A stretch of 27,671 nucleotides of DNA. It comes from a virus. Numbering within the stretch: the first letter of the stretch is position 1; each line of letters starts with the position of its first letter. Under the pieces are notes generated by a model, which had not been told where the DNA came from, searched no databases, and was given only the letters and a program-made list of their open reading frames with translations. The stretch lies in IMG/VR virus record IMGVR_UViG_3300027899_000055, positions 1 through 27,671 of that record; one strand, given 5' to 3'. Below are positions 1 through 7,395 of this stretch, piece by piece. The translations under genes were made by a program, and so were the position numbers.

Positions 1-86
1 ACCAAAACGCTTGTGCTTGTTTAAACCATTTGAATATCCTATGTATTACACAGAGGGTTGGTTAAAACAAGCACAAGCGTTTTGGT
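1..86. repeat. 22-bp perfect inverted repeat at the window edge
   Basis: Bases 1-22 are the exact reverse complement of bases 65-86, separated by a 42-base spacer. The inner copy encodes part of the conserved NrdB segment that includes Gln-Ala-Gln-Ala-Phe-Trp, so it is the genuine one. The outer copy lies exactly at the sequence end, where the NrdB N-terminus should continue. That placement suggests a fold-back or assembly artefact at a contig end rather than a biological hairpin, but the sequence alone cannot decide. Confidence 0.8.
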
Positions 87-994
87 TACATACTGAGATT
101 TCTATGCAAGGAGATATAAAGGATTGGAATGAACATCTTCTTCATTCTGAAAGACACGTAGTAGGAAATATTTTATTAGGCTTTGCTCAAACTGAATGTG
201 CTGTTTCTGATTATTGGACAGGAATGGTTTCAAAATGGTTTCCTAAACACGAGATAAAGCAGATGGCACTAATGTTTGGTTCACAGGAAACAATACACGC
301 AACTGCATACTCTTACCTAAATGAAACGTTAGGATTAGATGACTTTGCAGCATTTATGCATGAACCTACTACTTCTGCTAAATTTGAATTTTTACTTGAG
401 ACAAAATCAGAGTATACTCACGAAGATCTATATAAATCATCAGATGCTAGAAAAGACGTTGCTAAATCATTAGCAATATTTTCTGCATTTGCTGAAGGAG
501 TTTCTCTCTATTCATCCTTTGCTGTTTTATACTCATTCCAAATGAGAAATTTACTTAAGGGAATTGGTCAGCAGATGAAATGGTCAGTTAGAGACGAATC
601 TTTGCATTCTAAAATGGGTTGTCAACTATTTAGACACATGTGCGAAGAGTATCCTGAATTGAAAGATACAGTTCAATCAAGTGTCGAAGAGGCTGCAACA
701 TTAATGGTAGACATGGAACTCAATTTTATTGATAAGATTTTTGAAACTGGAGATCTTGCTAATCTAAATGCAGATGATCTAAAGGAGTTTATCAAAAAAA
801 GAGCAAATGAGAAACTAAATGAGCTAGGCTATGAATCGATATTTCAATACGACAAAGAGATGGCAGCTAACTTAGATTGGTTTTATCATCTTACTGGTGG
901 AACTACCCATACTGATTTCTTTGCAATTCGACCGACTGATTATTCAAAAGCAGGCGAGAATGAGAATTGGGATGAAGACGAACTTTTTAGTTAA
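2..994 (+). CDS. nrdB: Ribonucleotide reductase class I beta subunit (NrdB), 5' partial
   Basis: This is the small, radical-generating subunit of aerobic ribonucleotide reductase, which pairs with NrdA to make dNTPs. Counting from the TTG at 11, the di-metal ligand positions are readable: E62 (Asp in E. coli), E93 and H96 in SQETIHATAY with the radical tyrosine Y100, E162 in FAEGVSLY, and E196/H199 in VRDESLH. The E62-E93 spacing of 31 equals the E. coli D84-E115 spacing. The frame is open to the window edge, and there is no good start before the conserved FKPFEYP segment, so the true N-terminus lies upstream. The first residues are doubtful because bases 1-22 are an inverted copy of 65-86. 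The stop lies 20 bases before nrdA, so the two are probably co-transcribed. Confidence 0.95.
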   Translation, partial: PKRLCLFKPFEYPMYYTEGWLKQAQAFWLHTEISMQGDIKDWNEHLLHSERHVVGNILLGFAQTECAVSDYWTGMVSKWFPKHEIKQMALMFGSQETIHATAYSYLNETLGLDDFAAFMHEPTTSAKFEFLLETKSEYTHEDLYKSSDARKDVAKSLAIFSAFAEGVSLYSSFAVLYSFQMRNLLKGIGQQMKWSVRDESLHSKMGCQLFRHMCEEYPELKDTVQSSVEEAATLMVDMELNFIDKIFETGDLANLNADDLKEFIKKRANEKLNELGYESIFQYDKEMAANLDWFYHLTGGTTHTDFFAIRPTDYSKAGENENWDEDELFS

Positions 995-1014
995 TTTACG
1001 AAAATTACAATATA

Positions 1015-2820
1015 ATGGAAGAAAAAGAAATGAATCACGGAGCCGAGTTTAATTGGGAAGTCGGAGTACACTTTCCAGTTTGGGCAAACACAGACGTTTA
1101 TGTAAAAACTGTCTCTAAAGGTTATCTCCTTGCTGGAGAAACACCAAAGGATGCTTATTGGAGAGTATCAACAACTGTTGCAAAACGGTTAAGAAAACCT
1201 GAAATGGCTTCTAAATTCTTTGACTATATCTGGAAAGGATATCTTAACCTAGCAACTCCAGTATTTTCAAATACTGGCACAGAACGTGGCCTTCCTATTT
1301 CATGTTTTGGAATTGATGTAGCCGATTCAATTGCAGATATTGGAGGAAAGAACCTAGAGATGATGCTCCTTGCAAAACACGGCGGAGGCGTAGGTATTGG
1401 AATAAACCAAGTTAGACCAGCTGGCTCTAGAATTTCTCAAAACGGTACATCAGATGGAGTAGTTCCATTTTGTAAAATATATGATTCTTCAGTTCTTGCA
1501 ACAAATCAAGGATCCGTTCGTCGTGGTGCCGCATCTGTCAACCTAGATATTGAACATGGAGACTTTTGGGAATGGTTAGAAATTCGTGAACCTAAAGGCG
1601 ACATAAATAGACAGTGTCTTAACCTACACCAATGCGTAGTTATCTCAGATGACTTTATGCATAAGCTTGACCAAGGAGATAAAGATGCACGTAAGAGATG
1701 GACTGCAGTTCTACGAAAGCGTAAATCTACTGGCGAGCCATATATTATGTATAAAGGTAATATTAATCGTCAAAATCCAGAGGCATACAAGAAGAATGGA
1801 TTAAAAGTATACATGACGAATATCTGTAGTGAAATTACTCTGCATACTGATGAGAATCATTCATTTGTGTGTTGCCTTTCTTCACTAAACCTTGCAAAAT
1901 ATGATGAGTGGAAAGATACTGATCTAATTTACACAGCTACTTGGTTTCTGGATGGAGTACTTGAAGAATTTGTACATCGCGCAAAATACATGCGTGGATT
2001 TGAAAATTCAGTACGATCTGCAGAAAAAGGAAGAGCGCTTGGGCTCGGAGTTCTTGGATGGCATACTTATCTACAAGATAAAAATATCCCATTCGATTCA
2101 CTACCTGCACAATTTGAAACTCGTAAAATATTTTCACAACTTAAGATAGAAAGTGAACGTGCGAGTAGAGATATGGCACGTGAGTATGGTGAACCACTTT
2201 GGTGTGTTGGCACTGGAATGAGAAATACTCACCTACGTGCAATTGCTCCAACTGTTTCTAATTCAAAGTTATCTGGTAATGTTTCTGCAGGTATCGAACC
2301 TTGGGCAGCAAATGTATTTACTGAGCAAACGGCTAAGGGTACATTTATTCGCACTAATCCTACACTTGATCGCGTACTTACAGTAATTGGTCAAAATACA
2401 AAAGATATTTGGGATCAAATCCTATCTGATGGCGGTTCAGTTCAAGGACTTGATGTTATGGATAATTATGTAGTTAAACTTGGAGAAAGTTCAAAGCCGA
2501 TTACTCTTAGTGAATTAAATGACCTCCCTGAGAGTGACCGTGCACTGTATATTCCTATGAAAGATGTGTTCTTAACATTTAAAGAATTAAATCAACTAGA
2601 ATTAGTTCGTCAAGCTGGAATCAGACAACAATATATTGACCAGGCAGTTTCACTTAACCTTGCATTTCCAACTGAGGTCGAACCAAAATTCATAAATCAA
2701 GTACACTTAGAAGCATATACTGCTGGAGTTAAAACTCTCTACTATATGCGAACTGAATCTGTGCTTCGTGGAGATATTGCAGCTAGAGCAATGGTAGACT
2801 GTTTGAGCTGTGATGGCTAA
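1015..2820 (+). CDS. nrdA: Ribonucleotide reductase class I alpha subunit (NrdA)
   Basis: This is the catalytic subunit that reduces ribonucleoside diphosphates using the radical delivered by NrdB. Visible active-site features are C97 in LPISCFG (redox cysteine), the N269-x-C271-x-E273 motif in TNICSEITL (thiyl radical site), C286/C287 before LSSLNL (redox partner), a phosphate-binding-like segment SNSKLSGNVSAGIEP near 415-429, the tyrosine pair Y576-Y577 in GVKTLYYMRT (radical transfer), and a C-terminal C596-x-x-C599 shuttle two residues from the end. At 601 residues it is shorter than E. coli NrdA (about 760) and has no room for an N-terminal ATP-cone, so dATP activity control is probably absent. 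The ATG at 1015 follows an A/T-rich leader with no Shine-Dalgarno. A clear terminator follows at 2845. Confidence 0.96.
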   Translation: MEEKEMNHGAEFNWEVGVHFPVWANTDVYVKTVSKGYLLAGETPKDAYWRVSTTVAKRLRKPEMASKFFDYIWKGYLNLATPVFSNTGTERGLPISCFGIDVADSIADIGGKNLEMMLLAKHGGGVGIGINQVRPAGSRISQNGTSDGVVPFCKIYDSSVLATNQGSVRRGAASVNLDIEHGDFWEWLEIREPKGDINRQCLNLHQCVVISDDFMHKLDQGDKDARKRWTAVLRKRKSTGEPYIMYKGNINRQNPEAYKKNGLKVYMTNICSEITLHTDENHSFVCCLSSLNLAKYDEWKDTDLIYTATWFLDGVLEEFVHRAKYMRGFENSVRSAEKGRALGLGVLGWHTYLQDKNIPFDSLPAQFETRKIFSQLKIESERASRDMAREYGEPLWCVGTGMRNTHLRAIAPTVSNSKLSGNVSAGIEPWAANVFTEQTAKGTFIRTNPTLDRVLTVIGQNTKDIWDQILSDGGSVQGLDVMDNYVVKLGESSKPITLSELNDLPESDRALYIPMKDVFLTFKELNQLELVRQAGIRQQYIDQAVSLNLAFPTEVEPKFINQVHLEAYTAGVKTLYYMRTESVLRGDIAARAMVDCLSCDG

Positions 2821-2844
2821 TACTAACTATATTCACATAATATT

Positions 2845-2875
2845 AAAAGCAGCAAGAGATTGCTGCTTTTTTGTT
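2845..2875 (+). terminator. Rho-independent terminator after nrdA
   Basis: An 11-bp perfect stem (2845-2855 with 2860-2870, core AGCAGCAA/TTGCTGCT) with a GAGA loop runs into a T-rich tract. It lies 25 bases after the nrdA stop and ends the nrd operon. Confidence 0.85.
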
Positions 2876-2877
2876 TA

Positions 2878-2885
2878 GATAAATA
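2878..2885 (+). promoter_or_regulatory. Candidate T4-type late promoter (GATAAATA)
   Basis: The octamer GATAAATA differs at one position from the T4 late promoter TATAAATA. It lies just after the nrdA terminator and 34 bases before the start of a predicted virion-protein gene. The same octamer occurs on the opposite strand 21 bases before the tail sheath start. Function is inferred from position and similarity only. Confidence 0.4.
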
Positions 2886-2919
2886 AGATAAACAGATCTT
2901 AAAATATTAGGTATAAACT

Positions 2920-3405
2920 ATGAGAAAATACATCTCAACTTATTCTAACTTTCTATTCGAACAGGATGTCCCATTTGCTGACCCAAATGCCGCACCTGCT
3001 GGAGCTACTAAAAAAGAAAAACCAATCCATTTTATTTTTTTAGATGATAAGGATGGCTTACGAAAAAAGAAATATCCGGACGGAACTTCTGCAGTTGACT
3101 ATCCTGCGTACTCAGTAAGTTCTGCTGAGATAGAAGACTGGGTAAAAAAGAATATTATTTCAACAAACAAGAATAATCTAACTGATCCTGTTATAGATGT
3201 CCGTAGAAAAAATATAGTTGAGATAGTAAAAGGAAATAAAGTAAATATTGCAGATGACGATATTCCATTCATTGAAAAATTAAAAAATGCAGTATCCACT
3301 GATATTTTTGGTAGGCGTGAACCAGATAGTACTATTATTTTTACTTCAGATGGTCACCCAACGACTACTGATATCCAAGTAACTTTCATAAAATACGATA
3401 AGTAA
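2920..3405 (+). CDS. Unknown protein with capsid-targeting-like N-terminus
   Basis: I do not recognise the family of this 161-residue protein. Its N-terminus, MRKYISTYSNFLFEQ, has the layout of T4 capsid-targeting sequences (short basic and aromatic leader ending Leu/Ile-x-Glu), where the gp21 prohead protease cuts after Glu; here the cut would fall after L-F-E at residue 14. An Ala/Pro-rich stretch follows, then a mixed alpha/beta body from about residue 35. No membrane segment or catalytic motif is obvious. It is the first gene after the nrdA terminator, preceded by a GATAAATA late-promoter-like octamer, and it overlaps the next gene by one base (TAATG). Together these suggest a late, possibly head-internal protein; the targeting role is inference. 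Confidence 0.75.
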   Translation: MRKYISTYSNFLFEQDVPFADPNAAPAGATKKEKPIHFIFLDDKDGLRKKKYPDGTSAVDYPAYSVSSAEIEDWVKKNIISTNKNNLTDPVIDVRRKNIVEIVKGNKVNIADDDIPFIEKLKNAVSTDIFGRREPDSTIIFTSDGHPTTTDIQVTFIKYDK

Positions 3406-4154
3406 TGTTAATGTCATTTCTACAATTTATAAATGAAGAGTATAGTGATTCTTCTAATTTTATCAATGATCTTGCATTAAAATTACTAAAGAAGATCCAG
3501 ACGAACTATCTTGACGAGTCAGATGAGTACTCTTCTTTTTCTGGAATGGAATTTACTACACCATTTACATTTGATCTAAAACTAGATCTACGAAGATCCT
3601 CAAATCCTTCAATTGAGACAGATTCACACTTTAAAGGGTTACCTTGGGAAGAGATCAACTATTCTGAAGATGGATATGCAATCGACGCTAACGCTAGAAC
3701 AAATCCAAATGATTTATTAATTCCAGAGATAAAAATAGTCCTAATTCTTAACCCAAAGGAGGAACCGCACGTATATACTAAGCTTCATGCTAAGTTAATT
3801 GATATCCTAACCCATGAGACGAACCATCTTAATCAGATAGGTATAAACGACACACCAGTTAACAGCTTACCATCAAAAAAGGATGCACGAAACGCTGCAA
3901 AGAAGAGTTTTAAGTACTTTATGCTACCTGATGAGATTGAATCTATGGTAGAAGGCATGTATGCAAGTTCAAAATTTCAAAATGTTCCACTAGATCAAGT
4001 ATTTGATGATTATCTTATACCATTTATCAAATCATCATACGTTTCTAAAGAAGAATATTCAATAGTTATGAATACTTGGGTAAAATATGCACTTTCTAGA
4101 TACCCAGATGCAGTTTTTTCAAAAAAAGTTGAAAAAATAGTGAATTCTATATAA
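3405..4154 (+). CDS. Putative HExxH zinc metallopeptidase, possible internal virion protein
   Basis: This 249-residue protein carries a zincin-type motif, H137-E138-T-N-H141, in IDILTHETNHLNQIG. A later helix, LPDEIESMVEGMY (about 174-186), offers E177, E179 or E183 as a third zinc ligand, as in gluzincins. The N-terminus reads MLMSFLQFINEE and also ends in an Ile-x-Glu site resembling a T4 capsid-targeting sequence, as in the gene just upstream. The first ATG overlaps the upstream stop by one base; a second in-frame ATG at 3411 would give MSFLQFINEE and is equally plausible. There is no Sec signal or membrane helix. It may be a peptidase packaged in the head or used during assembly. The motif is seen directly; substrate and location are inferred. 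Confidence 0.75.
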   Translation: MLMSFLQFINEEYSDSSNFINDLALKLLKKIQTNYLDESDEYSSFSGMEFTTPFTFDLKLDLRRSSNPSIETDSHFKGLPWEEINYSEDGYAIDANARTNPNDLLIPEIKIVLILNPKEEPHVYTKLHAKLIDILTHETNHLNQIGINDTPVNSLPSKKDARNAAKKSFKYFMLPDEIESMVEGMYASSKFQNVPLDQVFDDYLIPFIKSSYVSKEEYSIVMNTWVKYALSRYPDAVFSKKVEKIVNSI

Positions 4155-4173
4155 ACCTTAACTTTCAGCTGAG

Positions 4174-4179
4174 TATAAT
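4174..4179 (+). promoter_or_regulatory. Candidate promoter -10 element (GTATAATA) for the histone-like gene
   Basis: A perfect TATAAT within GTATAATA ends 17 bases before the ATG at 4197. The same GTATAATA at the same distance precedes the dUTPase gene at 10531. No convincing -35 hexamer is seen. Confidence 0.45.
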
Positions 4180-4196
4180 ATATAAAAATTACAAAT

Positions 4197-4475
4197 ATGA
4201 ACCAGTTTGAAAAACTTAAGGAAGAAGTAGCGGCTGCACAAGCTGCCATCTTTGATCCAATCTTTGAAATTATTTCAGCAGCAGATGAAGATGCAACCAA
4301 GTACTATGGAAAAGGCGTACGTAGCGCTGGAAATCGTCTTAAAAAGAAAATGCAGGAAATTAGAAAAGCAATTAAGCACCCTGCAGTTAAATCTCATATG
4401 ACTGAGATTCAAAATAGTGCAAAAGATCTTCGTAACACACTAGTTGAAGAAACTAAGACTACTACTAAAGCATAA
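4197..4475 (+). CDS. Histone H1-like (Hc1-type) DNA-binding protein
   Basis: This 92-residue, Lys/Ala/Glu-rich helical protein resembles bacterial Hc1-like histone proteins: an acidic helical N-terminus (FEKLKEEVAAAQ), then a segment around residues 28-60 of the form ...DATKYYGKG..SAGNRLKKKMQEIRK. That arrangement (acidic residues, Lys, Gly-rich turn, Ala-x-x-Arg-x-x, basic helix) matches the core of Bacteroidota histone H1-like proteins and chlamydial Hc1. It has no cysteine, signal peptide or membrane segment. The gene stands alone between a promoter-like TATAAT and a strong terminator, so it probably has its own expression control. It follows two candidate head-internal proteins, so roles in condensing packaged DNA or in host nucleoid takeover are both possible. 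The family call is by eye; the function is inferred. Confidence 0.75.
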   Translation: MNQFEKLKEEVAAAQAAIFDPIFEIISAADEDATKYYGKGVRSAGNRLKKKMQEIRKAIKHPAVKSHMTEIQNSAKDLRNTLVEETKTTTKA

Positions 4476-4494
4476 TCTACTCTTTATAATATTT

Positions 4495-4522
4495 AAAATG
4501 CCTCTTTTTTGAGGCATTTTTT
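4495..4522 (+). terminator. Rho-independent terminator after the histone-like gene
   Basis: A 10-bp perfect stem (4495-4504 with 4511-4520, core TGCCTC/GAGGCA) has a T6 loop and a following T-run. It isolates the histone-like gene from the SSB gene downstream. Confidence 0.85.
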
Positions 4523-4542
4523 ATTTAAGATAAAACTAATAG

Positions 4543-4548
4543 TATTAT
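4543..4548 (+). promoter_or_regulatory. Candidate promoter -10 element (GTATTATAGCT) upstream of the SSB gene
   Basis: TATTAT lies in GTATTATAGCT, closely matching GTATAATAGCT upstream of the dUTPase gene at 10507. It is just downstream of the preceding terminator and 31 bases before the SSB start, so a promoter is expected here. No clear -35 element is seen. Confidence 0.35.
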
Positions 4549-4579
4549 AGCTAGTACAAGAAACTAAATAAACTACATC

Positions 4580-5578
4580 ATGACAGATTTTTTTGATCTA
4601 CCAGAAGATGCATTCTCAAAAGGAAAAAATGCACCAAAAAGTAAAAAAGTTGATCCGAACATTTATGATCCGGATCCTAACCTACACAATGGCTCGTACA
4701 AGTCAGTAATTCGATTTGTTCCATATGTGTTAGACAAGTCAAAGAGCAAGTATACTAAGTACTCTGCTAAATTTTGGAATGCCTTAACTAAGGAATCCCT
4801 AATTATTGATTGTCCATCAAATGTAGATAAGCCATCTATCCTTTGGACAATTGAATCAGTTCTTCGTGGACTTAAAAAGGAAGAACCTGAACTCGTTGAA
4901 GAGATTGGTAAAAGCTTTTCCAGATGGTACACTCACCATTCACCAGTTTATATCAAAAAGGATCCACAACGTCCTGATCTTGAAGGAACAGTTAAACTAT
5001 TTAAGTTTAGAAATCAAATTGATCAAGTAATCGATCAACAGATGAATCCTGAGGAAATGGATGGACTTGCAACTACTAAAAAAATCAATCCATACCATCT
5101 ACTTGAAGGTAAAGACTTTCTTTGTATTGTTGGAAAGAAGACTAAGGATTTTAGAGATTGGGCAAAATGTAAATTCATGGATGAAGTTACACCATTCATA
5201 TTTAAAATTGGAGAAACTTCAGTTCAAGTTAAGAACGATGAAAAGACAGTAAAATTAGTTACTGAATTCCTTACAAAAAATACCCCATCACTTGATGAGT
5301 ATTTACACCAGGAGTGGACAGAAGAGACTTATCAAAAAGTAGCAGAAGCAGTTCTTGCAGCAATTCCTCAGCGAAATATTCTTGAGCTTATCCTTGATAA
5401 GAGCAAAGACAGCAAAATGAATGAATTAATTCGTGCTAGATTAAAACCTACCAAATCAAATAATCCAGTTGCTTCAAATAGTGAACCGCTAGATTATGGA
5501 ATGGCAGCAGCAAGTTCTGCTCCAGAACCTACTAGTAATTCATCAGATGAATACGACGATCTTTTCAAAGACCTATAA
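4580..5578 (+). CDS. 32: Single-stranded DNA-binding protein, T4 gp32-like
   Basis: This binds ssDNA at the replication fork and recruits replication and recombination proteins. The 332-residue protein has the gp32 layout: a short N-terminal segment (DLPEDAFSK), a core with the pattern SVIRFVPYVLD...KYSAKFWNALTKE (about 42-73) and SPVYIKKDPQRPDLEGTVKLFKF (about 125-147), a Ser/Ala-rich linker, and an acidic tail ending DEYDDLFKDL, as in T4 where this tail contacts partner proteins. The zinc-binding His/Cys set of T4 gp32 (H64, C77, C87, C90) is not visible, so this version probably lacks zinc. It starts a four-gene run (SSB, unknown, RNase H, GroES). The start is preceded by an A/T-rich leader without Shine-Dalgarno. 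Confidence 0.88.
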   Translation: MTDFFDLPEDAFSKGKNAPKSKKVDPNIYDPDPNLHNGSYKSVIRFVPYVLDKSKSKYTKYSAKFWNALTKESLIIDCPSNVDKPSILWTIESVLRGLKKEEPELVEEIGKSFSRWYTHHSPVYIKKDPQRPDLEGTVKLFKFRNQIDQVIDQQMNPEEMDGLATTKKINPYHLLEGKDFLCIVGKKTKDFRDWAKCKFMDEVTPFIFKIGETSVQVKNDEKTVKLVTEFLTKNTPSLDEYLHQEWTEETYQKVAEAVLAAIPQRNILELILDKSKDSKMNELIRARLKPTKSNNPVASNSEPLDYGMAAASSAPEPTSNSSDEYDDLFKDL

Positions 5579-5593
5579 AAAAAATAAAAAACG

Positions 5594-5890
5594 ATGAAAA
5601 CAGAATTAGAAGAAACTACTCAAGTTGAAAAACAGGAAACTCCTGAATCTGATGCTCCAGCAAATGTACTATTTGGAACAATTGGATATAATGACACTAC
5701 TGCATACGAGTCATTTATACAAACAATGAATCTAAACCAAGCAGTTTTTGTACTTATCGCATCTGCCAATTTTGCTCAAGCAAAAGGCTCATTTAATTTA
5801 CTAGAATCAGAAGTACTCTCTACTGCAATTCGAACAATCCGTAAGAATTCTGCATCAGAAACTGCTCCTGAGTCTGAAAAACCAGAGTAA
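5594..5890 (+). CDS. Unknown small protein between SSB and RNase H
   Basis: This 98-residue protein is not recognised. Residues 1-22 are acidic and disordered-looking (Glu/Thr/Pro-rich). Residues 25-85 look like a compact folded unit with a hydrophobic helix (NQAVFVLIASANFAQAKG) and a second helix (LLESEVLSTAIRTIRK). The C-terminus is again acidic and Pro-rich. It has no cysteine or signal peptide. It lies 15 bases after the SSB stop and one base before the RNase H start, so it is in the same operon and probably serves replication. Its small size and helix content would fit a subunit or adaptor, but nothing in the sequence proves this. Confidence 0.7.
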   Translation: MKTELEETTQVEKQETPESDAPANVLFGTIGYNDTTAYESFIQTMNLNQAVFVLIASANFAQAKGSFNLLESEVLSTAIRTIRKNSASETAPESEKPE

Positions 5891-5891
5891 T

Positions 5892-7028
5892 ATGGATCTT
5901 ATCATTGACGGAAATGCCTTTATTAATGTAGCAATTAGCGTTACTAAGTCTCTTGCTGAAAAGGATAAAAGGACTGGCGAGGCATATTATGTTAATGATA
6001 TTCTACAGGACTCAGCAGTTTTGAAAGAACATGTTAGAGTTTCATTTAGAAATTTCTGTTTTACTTATCTTAGCTCACTTATTGCACCTATCGGGTCTTC
6101 ACTCGATAGCGTGCATATTGTTTTTGACTCTAAAAGCTGGAGAAAAGAGTATACTTCAAGTTTCTTTGAAAGCTCAACATTTACAACTACATCTGCTCCA
6201 CTAGAATTTAAGTATAAAGGAAATAGAAAGTATGACGATCACCAATATCTCTTCTTTGACTATTTTCAACAAATACTTATCCCAGCATTAGCTGCCAATT
6301 GCGGAGTTAACTGTTATCGCTTTAAATCTACTGAAGGTGATGATATTATTGCGCATCTTTGCGAAATATTAGATAATGACCTATTAATCTATTCAGTTGA
6401 TCAGGATTTAAAACAATTAGTTGGCTCTCTAAATAAGAATATTCTTCTAATTGTTCCTAAGCAGATGAGTAAGACAAAAAAGGTCTTTATTCCAGATACG
6501 ATTATTCCAGAAAAAGCAGAAGACGAACTAGACAGCTTCTTTTCACTAAATGAGGCGCATATTTCCGGATCAACAGTAGATAAAATAATCAAAAATCTTC
6601 TTAATAAAGATTATGCTAAGTTTGTAGTTGACCCAGTTGATGAAATTCTTACAAAGATCCTATTAGGAGATAAATCTGATAACATTCCAAAGATTACGAA
6701 TATTACTCCAACTAAGGCACGGAAAATTATTGCTTCACTACTTGAAGAGTTTGGAGATAGTCTACTTTCTTTACTTGATTCGCTAGATGATACATTTATT
6801 GCATCATTTATTAATCAAGTATGTCTTGCAAATAAAGTTACCGACCAGGATAAACTAGATGAAATCAGAGAGCACTTGCTATTCAATATTAAGATAATAC
6901 GTCTAGCTACTAATGTGTTCCCAAAGGATATCCAAGATACCCTAGTACAGTTCTTTGCTGACTATTCAGTAGTACCTTTTAAATCTAAGGAATTTACCAA
7001 TCTAAAAAATAATCAATACACACTATGA
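5892..7028 (+). CDS. rnh: RNase H / 5'-3' exonuclease of the FEN family (T4 Rnh-like)
   Basis: This enzyme removes RNA primers and 5' flaps from lagging-strand fragments. The 378-residue protein shows the FEN-family metal-binding acids in order: D6 in LIIDGN, D79 in HIVFDSKSWRKE, the basic YKGNRK at 108-113, E148/D150/D151 in STEGDDIIAHL, D170/D172 in YSVDQDLKQLV, and D260/D263 in ILLGDKSDNIP, which leads the helix-hairpin-helix DNA-binding region (NITPTKARKIIASLLEEFG). It is somewhat longer than T4 RNase H (305 residues); an insert-like segment lies around 190-235. It starts one base after the preceding stop and overlaps groES by four bases (ATGA), so it is translationally coupled. The family call is firm; Rnh rather than host-type FEN is chosen from the T4-like context. 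Confidence 0.92.
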   Translation: MDLIIDGNAFINVAISVTKSLAEKDKRTGEAYYVNDILQDSAVLKEHVRVSFRNFCFTYLSSLIAPIGSSLDSVHIVFDSKSWRKEYTSSFFESSTFTTTSAPLEFKYKGNRKYDDHQYLFFDYFQQILIPALAANCGVNCYRFKSTEGDDIIAHLCEILDNDLLIYSVDQDLKQLVGSLNKNILLIVPKQMSKTKKVFIPDTIIPEKAEDELDSFFSLNEAHISGSTVDKIIKNLLNKDYAKFVVDPVDEILTKILLGDKSDNIPKITNITPTKARKIIASLLEEFGDSLLSLLDSLDDTFIASFINQVCLANKVTDQDKLDEIREHLLFNIKIIRLATNVFPKDIQDTLVQFFADYSVVPFKSKEFTNLKNNQYTL

Positions 7029-7324
7029 AACCATTGTACGAAAGAATCTTAGTCAAGCCTAAGCAGAAAGAAGTTAGAACCAAGACTGGGATTATGCTAC
7101 CTGAAAAAGCAGTAAAACGTCCAAATATTGGAACTGTTGTTGCTTGTGGAGGCGGTAGTGTAAATAACCCAATGTTAGTTAAGCCAGGAGATATCATCCT
7201 ATGTAATCGATTTGCTGGAACAGATATTGGGTATCTTGGAGAAAAACATTACATCATTCTTTCAAATGAAGTCATTGCCATCTTAGACGATGAAACTGAA
7301 GTTAATCTTGACGAATTCGAATAA
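7025..7324 (+). CDS. groES: Co-chaperonin GroES
   Basis: This is the heptameric lid protein that works with a GroEL chaperonin to fold proteins, in T4-type phages chiefly the major capsid protein. The 99-residue length and sequence fit GroES: an N-terminal MKPLYERILVKPK strand, a mobile loop around 15-30 including TKTGIMLPE that should contact GroEL, NIGTVVACGGG at 34-44, and VKPGDIILCNRFAGTDI at 52-68. The similarity to true GroES is stronger than that of T4 gp31, which replaces GroES with little sequence likeness. No GroEL is encoded here, so it presumably partners with the host chaperonin. It overlaps the RNase H gene by four bases and ends before a strong terminator. Symbol 31 would be the functional analogue. 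Confidence 0.93.
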   Translation: MKPLYERILVKPKQKEVRTKTGIMLPEKAVKRPNIGTVVACGGGSVNNPMLVKPGDIILCNRFAGTDIGYLGEKHYIILSNEVIAILDDETEVNLDEFE

Positions 7325-7345
7325 TCTACCAAAAACAACTACAAA

Positions 7346-7377
7346 AAAAAAGGAGAAGCATTTGCTTCTCCTTTTTT
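7346..7377. terminator. Bidirectional terminator between groES and the tail sheath gene
   Basis: A 15-bp perfect stem (7346-7360 with 7363-7377, core GGAGAAGCA/TGCTTCTCC) is flanked by an A-run on the left and a T-run on the right. It can act as an intrinsic terminator in both directions. It lies between the convergent groES (+) and sheath (-) stops. Confidence 0.88.
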
Positions 7378-7395
7378 GTTTTATTAGAAATCTAC

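Noticed and set aside
4197-4230. Capsid-targeting sequence on the histone-like protein (MNQFEKLKE|E)
   Set aside because: A Leu-x-Glu is present, but the Hc1 family normally begins with a similar acidic helix, so the match is not informative.
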